This document shows, in pieces, positions 7,420 to 14,571 of a stretch of 15,599 nt of DNA (position 1 is the first letter of the stretch; the number at the start of each line of letters is the position of its first letter). The DNA comes from CAYOHP01 sp964403795 [NCBI: uncultured bacterium]. Its GTDB lineage: Bacteria; Muiribacteriota; UBA6191; CAZXTJ01. Under the pieces are notes generated by a model. It was not told the DNA's origin and ran no database searches. It saw only the letters and a program-made list of their open reading frames with translations. The position numbers and the translations under genes were made by a program. Location of the stretch: the NCBI GenBank assembly GCA_964403795.1, contig CAYOHP010000013.1:22038-37636 (forward strand), read 5' to 3'.

Positions 7420-9203
7420 CGGGTGTCCGCGTACCCTTCGAGCGCCCGGACCATGACCTCGGCGTAGCGCCGGATCCGCGGCTCGGGGTCCGCCTCGAGC
7501 AGCGATCGGTAGATCACCAGGGCCTGGGGGAAGCGGCGCCGCCGGCTCTCGGCATAGGCCTGGAGGAGCAGGGCCTCGGGATTGCCGGGTCCGGCCTCCA
7601 GGCTCTTCCTGGCGAACTCATGGCAGGCATCGAGATCGTCGTCCCGAGCGGCCAGGTAGGCGAGGTCGCGCCACGCCACCGGATCGCGCGGATCGAGCAG
7701 GAGGAGCCGCTCCAGCACGTCCCGCGCCCCGCGGCGATCCCGACGGGAGTGGAGCACCCCGAGGACGGTCCGGAGCAGTCGGATCCGTTCCGGGGCGGCC
7801 GGCCGGGCGTGGACCGAGATCTCCTCCAGGGCCGCCACCGCCTGCCGCGCCAGGTCGGACCGCGGCGCCTCGGCCACCAGGGCGTGATAGAGACTGGCGG
7901 CATCCTCGAACAGGCCGTGGTGCCGGTACAGCTCGGCCATGCGGAGGCGGCGTCCGGGACTGTCGGGGCGCTCCTCTTCGCGGGCGGGCCGGGCCGGTTC
8001 GGGCGAACCCGTCGGCAGGGCGGGGGCCCGGAGGTCGAGGAGCCCGGCGCGGTCCGGGGCGGGCGGCGCCGCCCCACCCGATCCGGGTACCGCGCCCGCA
8101 GGGCGCGGCTCGAGAGGCCGGCCCGGGACCCCCGCAGGACCTGGCCCGGCCGACCTCCCGGGGGTCACCGGGGATCCCGGAGGCGAGCCCGACGCCGGCT
8201 TCCCGGGCGCCACCCGGGGAGCCGGGAGCGGGGGCAACCGCATGCGGGCCGGATCGGCATAGGGGTCGAGTTCCCGCATCCGGGCCAGGACCTGGCGGGC
8301 CGCGCTGCCGGACCCGCCGAGCAGGGTCCAGGCCCGGGCGAAGGCCTCCAGGGCCCGGTCCCGTTCCCGGAAGCGAGCCAGCACCATTCCCCGCGAGAGG
8401 TGGGCCCGGACGTTGGTCGGCTCCAGCGAGACCACGTCGTCGAAGTGGCGCAGCGCCTCCGCGTTGCGTCCCGAACGGAGCGCCACCATCCCGAGCTGGA
8501 GACGGGCGTCGGCGTGTCCCGGGTCGGCCTCCAGGACCTTGGCCAGGAACGAGGAGGCGCCCGCGTCGTCCCCTTTGCGCAGCGCCAGGAGCGCCCGCAC
8601 ATGGAGGACCTCCGGCTCCCCGGCCGCCTCGGGACCGAGTCCGTCGAGGAGGGTGGCTCCCCTCTGGGGATCGAGTCCGCTCTCCACCAGCAGCCGGGCC
8701 AGGCCCTTCCTGGCCACCGTGGAGCGGCTCTCGAGCCGCAGCGCCTCTTCGTAGGCCGCCCGTGCCGGGCGGGATTCCTGGGTCGCCGCCAGGAGCTCCG
8801 CCTTCTGGACCCAGAGCCCGAAGCGGGACCGGTCCCGGGCGAGCTCGGCCTCGACCCGCTTCAGGGTTTCCCGGGGCGCCTCCCCGGGACCGACCGCCAG
8901 CCGCTCGACGGGTCGCTCGCCGACCGGGGCCGTTGGCGCCCTGCCGGGCGCCGCCTCGGCCTCCCCGATCCCCGAGAGGCCGCCCCCGACGAAGTACGGG
9001 GTGAAGCGAGGGGCGTGGCGGAGCCGTCCCGGGACGATGGCCTCAGAGCGCACCGGGGCGCGGGCCTCGGTCGCCAGGGTGGCGGCGGATCCTGCGCTCG
9101 CGCCGCCGGCAGGCCGGATCGGGGCCGAGGCCGCACCCGGGATCACGAGCCGAGCCCCGAAGAGTCCCCAGACCACCAGGGTCCGAGCCCGACGAGCGGT
9201 CAT
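7416..9203 (-). CDS. exported TPR-repeat protein with proline-rich middle
   Basis: From ATG 9203 the protein has 595 residues. The frame is open further upstream, to about 9380. I chose 9203 because it overlaps the tatD stop as ATGA, is preceded by GGGAGG at good spacing, and begins a plausible signal peptide (MTARRARTLVV, hydrophobic to about 23, then GAASA with likely cleavage near 27). Tetratricopeptide repeats lie at about 111-160 and 195-295 (for example VLEADPGHADARLQLGMVAL, 223-242). A Pro/Gly-rich linker spans about 320-415. A second TPR block occupies about 418-590 (MAELYRHHGLFEDAASLY, 422-439; LLLLDPRDPVAWRDLAYLA, 500-518). No enzyme motif is seen. The likely place is the periplasm or the outer face of the inner membrane, as an adaptor. 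Specific role unknown. Confidence 0.88.
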   Translation of the reverse strand: MTARRARTLVVWGLFGARLVIPGAASAPIRPAGGASAGSAATLATEARAPVRSEAIVPGRLRHAPRFTPYFVGGGLSGIGEAEAAPGRAPTAPVGERPVERLAVGPGEAPRETLKRVEAELARDRSRFGLWVQKAELLAATQESRPARAAYEEALRLESRSTVARKGLARLLVESGLDPQRGATLLDGLGPEAAGEPEVLHVRALLALRKGDDAGASSFLAKVLEADPGHADARLQLGMVALRSGRNAEALRHFDDVVSLEPTNVRAHLSRGMVLARFRERDRALEAFARAWTLLGGSGSAARQVLARMRELDPYADPARMRLPPLPAPRVAPGKPASGSPPGSPVTPGRSAGPGPAGVPGRPLEPRPAGAVPGSGGAAPPAPDRAGLLDLRAPALPTGSPEPARPAREEERPDSPGRRLRMAELYRHHGLFEDAASLYHALVAEAPRSDLARQAVAALEEISVHARPAAPERIRLLRTVLGVLHSRRDRRGARDVLERLLLLDPRDPVAWRDLAYLAARDDDLDACHEFARKSLEAGPGNPEALLLQAYAESRRRRFPQALVIYRSLLEADPEPRIRRYAEVMVRALEGYADTR

Positions 9204-9985
9204 GACTCCCTCCCGGCGCCAGGGTCGATCCCGAAGACCCGGGCGGCGTTCCGGTTGACGGCCGCCGCCAGCTCGGCGGGATCCTCGCCCCGGAGCGCGG
9301 CCAGGAAGCGACCGGTGTGTTCCACGAAGGCGGGCTCGTTGCGTGCGCCCCGGCAAGGAGCCGGCGCCAGGTAGGGGCAATCGGTCTCCACCAGGAGCCG
9401 GTCCCTGGGGACGGTGCGGGCGACCTCCTGGAGTTCCTTCGATCGCGGATAGGTGAGGACCCCGGAGAAACTGAGCATCAACCCCCCGGCCAGGGCGGCC
9501 TCGGCGGCCGCCGGGCCCGAGGAGAAGCAGTGCCAGATCCCGCGCGGCCAGCCGCCCTCGGACATGAGCCGGATCGCGTCCTCGTCGGCATCCCGCACGT
9601 GGACCACCACCGGGAGGTCGCGCCTCCGGGCCTCCTCGAGCTGGGCCCGGAAGACCTCCCGCTGCACCTCGGGGGTCGAGTGGTCGTAGTAGTAGTCGAG
9701 GCCCATCTCCCCCAGGGCGACCACCCGGGGCCGGTCGACGAACTCGCGGATCAGGTCCAGGGCTCCGTCGATCCCGTAGCGTCCGGCCTGATGGGGATGG
9801 ACCCCCACCGTGGCGTAGACCCTGGGATGGGTGGCGGCCAGGGCCACCGCGCCCGACACCGTCTCCCGGTCGAAGCCCACGTCCACCAGGAAGGGCATGC
9901 CGGTCCCGAGGGCCCGCTCCAGCGCCAGGTCGCGATCCTCGTCGAAGCGTCGATCCTGCAGGTGGGCGTGGGTGTCCACGAACAC
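9200..9985 (-). CDS. tatD: TatD-family metal-dependent hydrolase
   Basis: This is a 261-residue protein, the normal length for TatD enzymes. Metal-binding motifs are all present: DTHAHL (H6, H8), GEMGLDYYY (E93), VVVHVRDA (H129), WHCFSS (H152) and ETDCPYL (D202). Family members are cytoplasmic 3'-5' exonucleases or D-aminoacyl-tRNA deacylases; which applies here is not decidable from sequence. The start is GTG 9985, which yields MFVDTHAHL, the usual close spacing of the first motif to the N-terminus. It lies two bases after the stop of the GAF protein gene, so coupling is likely. The long open frame continuing upstream to 11431 is the shadow of that gene. The stop overlaps the TPR gene's start. 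Which of the several TatD paralogue types this is remains open. Confidence 0.93.
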   Translation of the reverse strand: MFVDTHAHLQDRRFDEDRDLALERALGTGMPFLVDVGFDRETVSGAVALAATHPRVYATVGVHPHQAGRYGIDGALDLIREFVDRPRVVALGEMGLDYYYDHSTPEVQREVFRAQLEEARRRDLPVVVHVRDADEDAIRLMSEGGWPRGIWHCFSSGPAAAEAALAGGLMLSFSGVLTYPRSKELQEVARTVPRDRLLVETDCPYLAPAPCRGARNEPAFVEHTGRFLAALRGEDPAELAAAVNRNAARVFGIDPGAGRES

Positions 9986-9987
9986 GG

Positions 9988-11379
9988 TCAGGCCGCCCGG
10001 GCCACCCGAGGGCAGGCCATCCGGTAGTCGCCCGCCTCCCGGGCCCGGGCCAGCGCTGCCTCGGTCGCCTCCAGCAGGCGGTCCGGATCCTCGCAGAGAT
10101 CCGGGATCGAGGCCACGCCCACCACCGTGGTCACCCGGGTGCCGGTCCCGTCCCGGAGTTCGAGCGCTCCCAGGTCGATTCGCTCCTTGACCCGGCCCAT
10201 CAGCCACAGGGCACCCAGGGCATCGGTCTCGGGCATGCAGAGGAAGAATCGGTTGCCCTCCCGGCCCACCGCGTCGAGGGAGCGGAACCCCTCCCGGAGC
10301 TGGACGCCGATCGCCTCCAGGACCCGGTTCTTCACCGGTCCCGGGGGCTCGCCCTCGGGGAAGACGGGCTCGACGATGGCCAGGGCCAGGGCCCGCGGCG
10401 TCCGGCGGACCCGGTCGATCTCGGACTCCAGGCGGGTCTCCCAGCGAGCGAAGGGCAGGACCCCGGTCAGGGGATCGGTCCCCGCTCCCGGCACCCGGCC
10501 GGTCAACTCCGGCAGCCAACCCTCGACCAGCAGGGCGGCGCGCTCCAGGAAGTCGACGACCCGGGCATCGAAGGCGGCTCCGCCCCCGATGTTCACGGCG
10601 TTCAGGACCGCCTGGACCTTGCCTTCGATGCGCATGGGAATGGCGGCCAGCGACCGGATCTGCTTCTCGTGGTCGCCCCCGTACCGTCCGAAGAGCTTGT
10701 CGTGGTAGCCCCTGGGCGCCACCTGGGAGCGCCCCGTCTCGAAGGCCCGGCCTGCCACTCCCGAGGCCGCCGAGAACCGGACCGGGCGGGGACCGTCCCG
10801 TTCCAGCTCCGCCTCCAGTTCCTCGGGCATCCCCGCCGCGAGGTGGAGCTCCAGCCGCCCGCTCCCGGGCTCCTGGACCAGCAGCGAGACGTGCTGCAGT
10901 CGCACCGCATCGCGGATCCCGGCGAGCAGGCGTCGGACCGCCCCCCTCGCCCCCCCGGGACCGGGGGCCCGGGCGGCCAGCTCGAGCAGGTCGGAGAGGC
11001 CCCGCTCTCCCAGGACCAGGGCGGTGACGGTCGGGCTCACCGGGGCGGCCTGGCGATCGGTGTACTCGAGGAAGCGCAGCACCGCGTCCGAGAGGGCCTT
11101 GACCTCGTCGTGGCCCCGATCCGGGGTGGGCAGGATCTGGCGGCCCTCGGAGCGGTCGTCGAGGACCCGGCGCAGGGCCTCCAGGGGGCGCACCACGGCA
11201 GCTCCCGCCAGGGCCGCCAGCACCGCCGCGATCCCGACCACCAGGGCCATGCGTGGATAGGCTTCGGCCAGACTGTCGGAGGGCAGCAGGGGGACAAGCG
11301 AGAAGGCGCCCAGCAGACCGAGCCCGATCGCCAGCACCAGGAGGCGCGCCCGGAGACCCAGGAAGCGGAGTCCCAGCAC
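9988..11379 (-). CDS. membrane GAF protein with degenerate (inactive) GGDEF domain
   Basis: I take the start at GTG 11379 (463 residues), because a strong GAGGAGGAGG lies 5 bases upstream; a TTG-initiated frame reaches 11433 but has no such site. Two membrane helices lie at about 12-31 and 44-63, joined by a short loop, followed by a linker. A GAF-like domain spans about 145-290 (LLAGIRDAVRLQHVSLLV, GVAGRAFETG, AIPMRIEGKVQAVLNAVN). A GGDEF-fold domain follows (about 302-455), starting DPLTGVLPFARW in place of the usual D.LTGL.NR..F. The catalytic GGDEF position reads GNRFF (375-379) within GREGNRFFLCMP, and the first metal-binding Asp region reads IVEPVF (335-340). Diguanylate cyclase activity is therefore unlikely; a c-di-GMP- or nucleotide-sensing, or purely structural, role is inferred. 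It heads the tight run tatD-TPR-pgeF-HEAT4. Confidence 0.85.
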   Translation of the reverse strand: MLGLRFLGLRARLLVLAIGLGLLGAFSLVPLLPSDSLAEAYPRMALVVGIAAVLAALAGAAVVRPLEALRRVLDDRSEGRQILPTPDRGHDEVKALSDAVLRFLEYTDRQAAPVSPTVTALVLGERGLSDLLELAARAPGPGGARGAVRRLLAGIRDAVRLQHVSLLVQEPGSGRLELHLAAGMPEELEAELERDGPRPVRFSAASGVAGRAFETGRSQVAPRGYHDKLFGRYGGDHEKQIRSLAAIPMRIEGKVQAVLNAVNIGGGAAFDARVVDFLERAALLVEGWLPELTGRVPGAGTDPLTGVLPFARWETRLESEIDRVRRTPRALALAIVEPVFPEGEPPGPVKNRVLEAIGVQLREGFRSLDAVGREGNRFFLCMPETDALGALWLMGRVKERIDLGALELRDGTGTRVTTVVGVASIPDLCEDPDRLLEATEAALARAREAGDYRMACPRVARAA

Positions 11380-11384
11380 CCGAA

Positions 11385-11394
11385 CCTCCTCCTC
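11385..11394 (-). promoter_or_regulatory. strong ribosome binding site deciding the GTG 11379 start
   Basis: The minus strand reads GAGGAGGAGG followed by TTCGG and then GTG. Spacing of 5 bases is near optimal. The upstream TTG alternative at 11433 has no comparable site and would add a hydrophilic 18-residue tail. Confidence 0.7.
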
Positions 11395-11500
11395 GGACCG
11401 ACCCGGTCCTGCCCCCGTCCGCGGACCGCACAAAAACGGCGCGATCCGGGGCCGAACCTGGTTCAGTCTAGGACATCGGCGGTCGGCGCTTCCAGGAAGA

Positions 11501-11525
11501 GACGGCGCAGGAGGAAATCGCCGTC
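11501..11525 (-). terminator. candidate terminator after the secreted-protein gene
   Basis: A perfect 7-bp stem (GACGGCG / CGCCGTC) with an 11-base loop starts 4 bases after the TGA at 11530. On the minus strand it is followed by a pyrimidine-rich TCTTCCT stretch rather than a clean U run. Position favours a terminator separating this gene from the GAF-protein operon. Confidence 0.4.
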
Positions 11526-11529
11526 CGGC

Positions 11530-12192
11530 TCACTTGCTGCCGAGCCGGTCCTCCCAGTACTCCACGATGTTGAGGATCCCGCCGTTGCCGCGGGTCCACC
11601 AGTCCCACACCCCGGGCTCGTACTTCGGCTCCACGAAGGGCACCGCCCAGCCATACCAGGGATCCACCTGGTAGGCACGCCCGTCGGGGGCGGTGGCCTT
11701 CACGAACATGTGGTCGATGCCCTCGCCCTTGCGCCAGGGTGCGGTGGCGTCGAACTCCTCGAAGGTCCAGCCCCGCCACTCGCCCGCCGCCTGGGCGGCC
11801 AGGAACTCCCCGCGGGTCACGGCCGCCTGCTCGTAGCAGGTCTTGTACGGGCGGAAGGAGTCGGAGAGGAGGCTGTTGGCCAGGGTGGACTTGTTGTTCA
11901 GCCAGGCGTTCACCCCACCGGTCCCGGCCTTGCGCTCACCCCGGGCCACCATCCCTGCCACGGACCGATCGAGGAAGGCCTGCAACGCCGGGATGTGCGG
12001 GTCGTTGGCGAAGGCCTGATCCATCCGCGACCTGGCCGGGGCGGGGTCGGCGGCCGCCCGGGCCGCACTCGCCGCCGAAGGACTCCCCCCGGTCCCCATG
12101 TCCATCTCCATCCCGAACTGGGCCTGGACCGGGGAGGCCGACGCGACGAGCCCTGCGACCATCGCCGCCTTGACCGGGGACCGAAGCACCAT
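11530..12192 (-). CDS. secreted protein of unknown family, possible transglutaminase-like Cys-His-Asp triad
   Basis: This is a 220-residue protein from ATG 12192, with AAGGAG 5 bases upstream. It has a clear signal peptide (hydrophobic 9-20, likely cleavage after VQA at 24), then a low-complexity Ala/Gly/Ser/Pro segment to about 55. I do not recognise a named family. The mature protein has a single cysteine, in KTCYEQAA (C119). It is followed by GIDHMFVKA (H161) and, after a PDG turn, YQVDPWYGW (D177). This order and spacing resemble the Cys/His/Asp core of transglutaminase-like and papain-like folds, where C sits before a helix and HxxxxV...DP on adjacent strands. The C-terminus is rich in Trp and Tyr (WDWW at 196-199). 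Export to the periplasm or outside is likely. It stands alone between two intergenic gaps. The fold assignment is inference. Confidence 0.82.
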   Translation of the reverse strand: MVLRSPVKAAMVAGLVASASPVQAQFGMEMDMGTGGSPSAASAARAAADPAPARSRMDQAFANDPHIPALQAFLDRSVAGMVARGERKAGTGGVNAWLNNKSTLANSLLSDSFRPYKTCYEQAAVTRGEFLAAQAAGEWRGWTFEEFDATAPWRKGEGIDHMFVKATAPDGRAYQVDPWYGWAVPFVEPKYEPGVWDWWTRGNGGILNIVEYWEDRLGSK

Positions 12193-12197
12193 CGCAG

Positions 12198-12203
12198 CTC
12201 CTT
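12198..12203 (-). promoter_or_regulatory. ribosome binding site of the secreted-protein gene
   Basis: AAGGAG on the minus strand lies 5 bases before ATG 12192, one of the best Shine-Dalgarno matches in the window. It supports this start and the signal peptide it creates. Confidence 0.7.
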
Positions 12204-12224
12204 CGCCTAGTTCGTCAGCAGCTC

Positions 12225-12236
12225 ACCCCTAGGGGT
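12225..12236. promoter_or_regulatory. 12-base perfect palindrome upstream of the secreted-protein gene
   Basis: ACCCCTAGGGGT is fully self-complementary and lies about 33 bases before ATG 12192. The position suits an operator in the promoter or leader, but it may simply belong to the surrounding inverted-repeat block. Confidence 0.35.
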
Positions 12237-12268
12237 TCGCTCGCGGTCGGGCTCCGCCTCCGCTGCTC

Positions 12269-12287
12269 CCCCGGGGTGAACCCGGGG
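12269..12287 (-). terminator. GC-rich hairpin downstream of the diguanylate cyclase gene
   Basis: On the minus strand CCCCGGG and CCCGGGG form a perfect 7-bp stem with a 5-base loop, about 80 bases after the cyclase stop at 12370. No U tract follows, so intrinsic termination is uncertain. It is the strongest fold in the intergenic block. Confidence 0.35.
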
Positions 12288-12369
12288 CGCTTCGGCTTCG
12301 CCCGAACCAGCCCCCGGAACCGCCCTCCCGAAGGAGCGCGGAGCGCGGGATCCCCCCATCCAGCATGGA

Positions 12370-14478
12370 CTACGGGGGGGGAGGTCCGGAAGTTCCCGGA
12401 TCCCGGGTCGGCCCGGACCCCGAGATGTCCCGGAAGAAGCAGACCCGGTTCCGCCCGGTGCGCTTGGCCTCGTAGAGCGCCTGGTCGGCGGCGTCGACCA
12501 GCGACTCCTGGGTCTCCCCGTCCCGCGGGAACATGGCGATCCCGATCGAGGTGGTGACCCCGACCTCGGTCCCCGAGGAGAGCTTCAGTCGGGTGGAAGC
12601 CAGGCGCTCCCGGATCCGCTCCGCCGGGATCGCGGCCTCGTCCTCCGACTGCTCGGGGCAGAGCACCGCGAACTCCTCGCCGCCGAGCCGGGCGACGATG
12701 TCGATGTTCCGCACGCACTCCCGCATGGTGCGGGCCACGAACTGGAGGACCTCGTCCCCGGCCTGGTGCCCGTAGGTGTCGTTGAACTTCTTGAAGTGGT
12801 CGACGTCCATCACCAGCACCGAGCACGGCTTCCCGTAGCGGGACGAGCGCCGCATCTCCTCCCGGAGCCGCTGGTAGAAGAACCGACGGATGTAGAGCCG
12901 GGTCAGCTCGTCGGTGATGGCCAGGGTGTAGAGGCGGGCGTTCTGGATGGCGATGGCCGCCTGGTTGGCGAGGGCGGTGAAGAGTTCCTGGTCCTTCTCG
13001 TCGAAGGTGAAGGCCGTGGTCTTCGAGACGTTCAGGACCCCCAGGCGCTTCTCCTTGTGGATGAGCGGGACCGAGAGCAGGGTCCCGGAGGCCACGTCGC
13101 CGTCCTTCAGGCGGGCCAGGTTGGGGCTCGCCTCGGTGTCCTGGACCAGGAGCGGTCGACCGGTCTGGAGCACGTAGCCCGAGACCCGTTCGCCCATCTT
13201 GACCCGGGCCTCCCGGGTGAGCGCCGGCTCGATGCCCCGGGCCACCTCGACCCGGAGTTCGTCCCGCTCCTCGTCGTAGAGCATGATCGAGCCGCGTTCC
13301 GCCTTCATCACCGCCATCAGGCGATCGAGGATGGTGTGGAGGAGTTCGGAGAGGTCGAGGGTGGAGGACACCGCCCGGGCCACCCCGTAGAGCACCTGGA
13401 GCTCCTCGATGCGGTCCCTCAGGCTTCCCTGCATCCGGACCAGGTTCTGGCGCATCAGCTCGAAGCTCTCGGCCAGCTCGCCGATCTCGTCGGAGGCTTT
13501 GACCAGCACCGGTCGGTGCAGTTCGCCCCGGGAGATGGCCAGGGCGGCGCGGGCCAGCTCGCCCACGGGACGGGTCACGCTGGCCACGAAGAGCATGCCC
13601 ACGAACAACGCGATCCCGACCGCCACCAGGATCGTGGAGCGCACCGTACGCGCCACCTGGCGGGCCGAGTCGAGGGCGGAAGGCCGGGGCACCACCCAGA
13701 TGTTCCAGTTGGGGGTCTGGTAGGGCTGGAACTTCCGGAGCGGGACGGCCGGGTTGAATCCGGCCCGGTCGGTCACCTCGTCCACCGGGAGGTAGCGTTC
13801 CTCGGCGAACTGGGCCCCCCGGCTGGCGAGCAGGATCTCGTCGTCCTCCTCGGTCACCACGTAGACGTCGAGGTCGCCGTAGGCCTGCTTCACCTGGTCG
13901 AGCAATGCGTCGAGGGTGCGCCGCACGTGCTTGCCGGAGAGGCGGGCCTGGAGCACCCCCTGGATGGTCTCGTCGGGCCCGTAGATCATGGCCGACATCA
14001 CGGTGGGGCTGCGCCCGCCCACCCCCACCTCGGACCGGGACGACGACTGCCCGTAGCGGTCCATCAGGGCCTCGCTGAAGAACCGGCGGGCGGTCTCGCC
14101 CTGGACCGCGCCTCCGGGACTGGGCGCCGACCAGCTGCGCTGCCCCACCATGCGGCGGGCCTCGTCCCAGACCACCGCCCCCTCGAGCAGCTCGTTGTTG
14201 CGCAGCGCCTCGTCGAGGACCACGGCCACGGCCTCGGGAGCCAGGCTCCGCATCTCGGGGATGCCGCAGAGGATCTCCAGCTGCTTGCGGGTGGCGTCCA
14301 CCAGGCGGAAGATGTGGCTGGCGAGCATGGCGGTGAGGGCGGCGTTCACCTCGCGCACCGTCTTCTGGACCAGCTTCTCCTGCTCCTGGAGGGCCAGGTG
14401 GCCCAGGAAGCCCGAAGGCAGCGCGACCAGCAGCGTCAGCATGATCGCCATCTTGGTCCGCAAGCGGAGGAAGCCCAT
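12370..14478 (-). CDS. membrane-bound sensor diguanylate cyclase (cache-HAMP-GAF-GGDEF)
   Basis: This 702-residue protein makes c-di-GMP from two GTP. Membrane helix 1 is at about 10-29 and helix 2 at about 282-300. Between them lies a periplasmic domain of about 250 residues that looks like a double-cache sensor, ending PNWNIWVV (256-263). A HAMP linker follows (TRPVGELARAALAISRGEL, 302-320), then a coiled-coil stretch to 365. A GAF domain covers about 371-515 (AERGSIMLYDEERDELRV, GTLLSVPLIHKEKRLGVLNV). The GGDEF domain covers about 520-680: MDVDHFKKFND (557-567) with metal-binding D558, GGEEF (599-603), and a likely inhibitory I-site R590/D593 five residues upstream. All active-site residues are present, so it should be an active, feedback-inhibited cyclase. 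A proline-rich tail ends the protein. The ATG lies 93 bases from the divergent gabT-like gene; GAGGAG is 11 bases upstream, slightly far. Confidence 0.95.
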   Translation of the reverse strand: MGFLRLRTKMAIMLTLLVALPSGFLGHLALQEQEKLVQKTVREVNAALTAMLASHIFRLVDATRKQLEILCGIPEMRSLAPEAVAVVLDEALRNNELLEGAVVWDEARRMVGQRSWSAPSPGGAVQGETARRFFSEALMDRYGQSSSRSEVGVGGRSPTVMSAMIYGPDETIQGVLQARLSGKHVRRTLDALLDQVKQAYGDLDVYVVTEEDDEILLASRGAQFAEERYLPVDEVTDRAGFNPAVPLRKFQPYQTPNWNIWVVPRPSALDSARQVARTVRSTILVAVGIALFVGMLFVASVTRPVGELARAALAISRGELHRPVLVKASDEIGELAESFELMRQNLVRMQGSLRDRIEELQVLYGVARAVSSTLDLSELLHTILDRLMAVMKAERGSIMLYDEERDELRVEVARGIEPALTREARVKMGERVSGYVLQTGRPLLVQDTEASPNLARLKDGDVASGTLLSVPLIHKEKRLGVLNVSKTTAFTFDEKDQELFTALANQAAIAIQNARLYTLAITDELTRLYIRRFFYQRLREEMRRSSRYGKPCSVLVMDVDHFKKFNDTYGHQAGDEVLQFVARTMRECVRNIDIVARLGGEEFAVLCPEQSEDEAAIPAERIRERLASTRLKLSSGTEVGVTTSIGIAMFPRDGETQESLVDAADQALYEAKRTGRNRVCFFRDISGSGPTRDPGTSGPPPP

Positions 14479-14571
14479 CGGGACGCCGTCTCCTCGTCGT
14501 GGGCGAGCGTATCACGGGCCTGGGCCGCGGGACCCCGGTGATACAGTGGTCGCCGGCCGAGAGGAGTCGCC
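14479..14571. promoter_or_regulatory. divergent promoter region with mirrored GTGATAC boxes
   Basis: The 93-base gap between divergent genes contains GTATCAC at 14509-14515 and GTGATAC at 14538-14544, a perfect 7-base inverted repeat. Read outward on each strand, GTGATAC lies about 27-31 bases before each ATG. Each could be an extended -10 (TGATACAGT on plus, TGATACGCT on minus), or the pair could be an operator. No good -35 boxes are seen. Confidence 0.4.

Larger units (their letters stand above)
12193..12369. repeat. structured intergenic block with nested inverted repeats
   Basis: The 177-base gap between the cyclase stop and the secreted-protein start contains a 12-base palindrome (12225-12236), a 7-bp perfect hairpin (12269-12287), an outer GGTTCG/CGAACC pair (about 12234 and 12302) enclosing it, and a GAGCGCG direct repeat near 12337-12350. 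No convincing gene is seen. It could be a dispersed REP-like element, a terminator/leader, or both; one copy in one window cannot show dispersal. Confidence 0.4.

Noticed and set aside
7416-9380. Longer version of the TPR protein starting at 9380
   Set aside because: The extra N-terminus lies inside tatD in another frame. ATG 9203 has a ribosome site, an ATGA overlap and creates a signal peptide.
9988-11433. TTG start at 11433 for the GAF/GGDEF-like protein
   Set aside because: No ribosome site is visible, while GTG 11379 has GAGGAGGAGG at 5 bases.
11424-11440. Run of five T on the minus strand (GCGCCGTTTTTG) as an intrinsic terminator
   Set aside because: The best stem before it is only about 4 bp with a large loop, and the 11501-11525 hairpin is a better candidate.
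12215-14515. A 766-codon minus-strand frame overlapping the cyclase gene
   Set aside because: It is out of frame with the cyclase domains and its product is Arg/Gly/Pro-rich with no motif. Its last part only reads through the intergenic inverted-repeat block.
12766-14541. A 591-codon plus-strand open frame opposite the cyclase gene
   Set aside because: The minus strand encodes an unmistakable HAMP-GAF-GGDEF protein; the plus-strand product is His/Gly/Val-rich with no motif.
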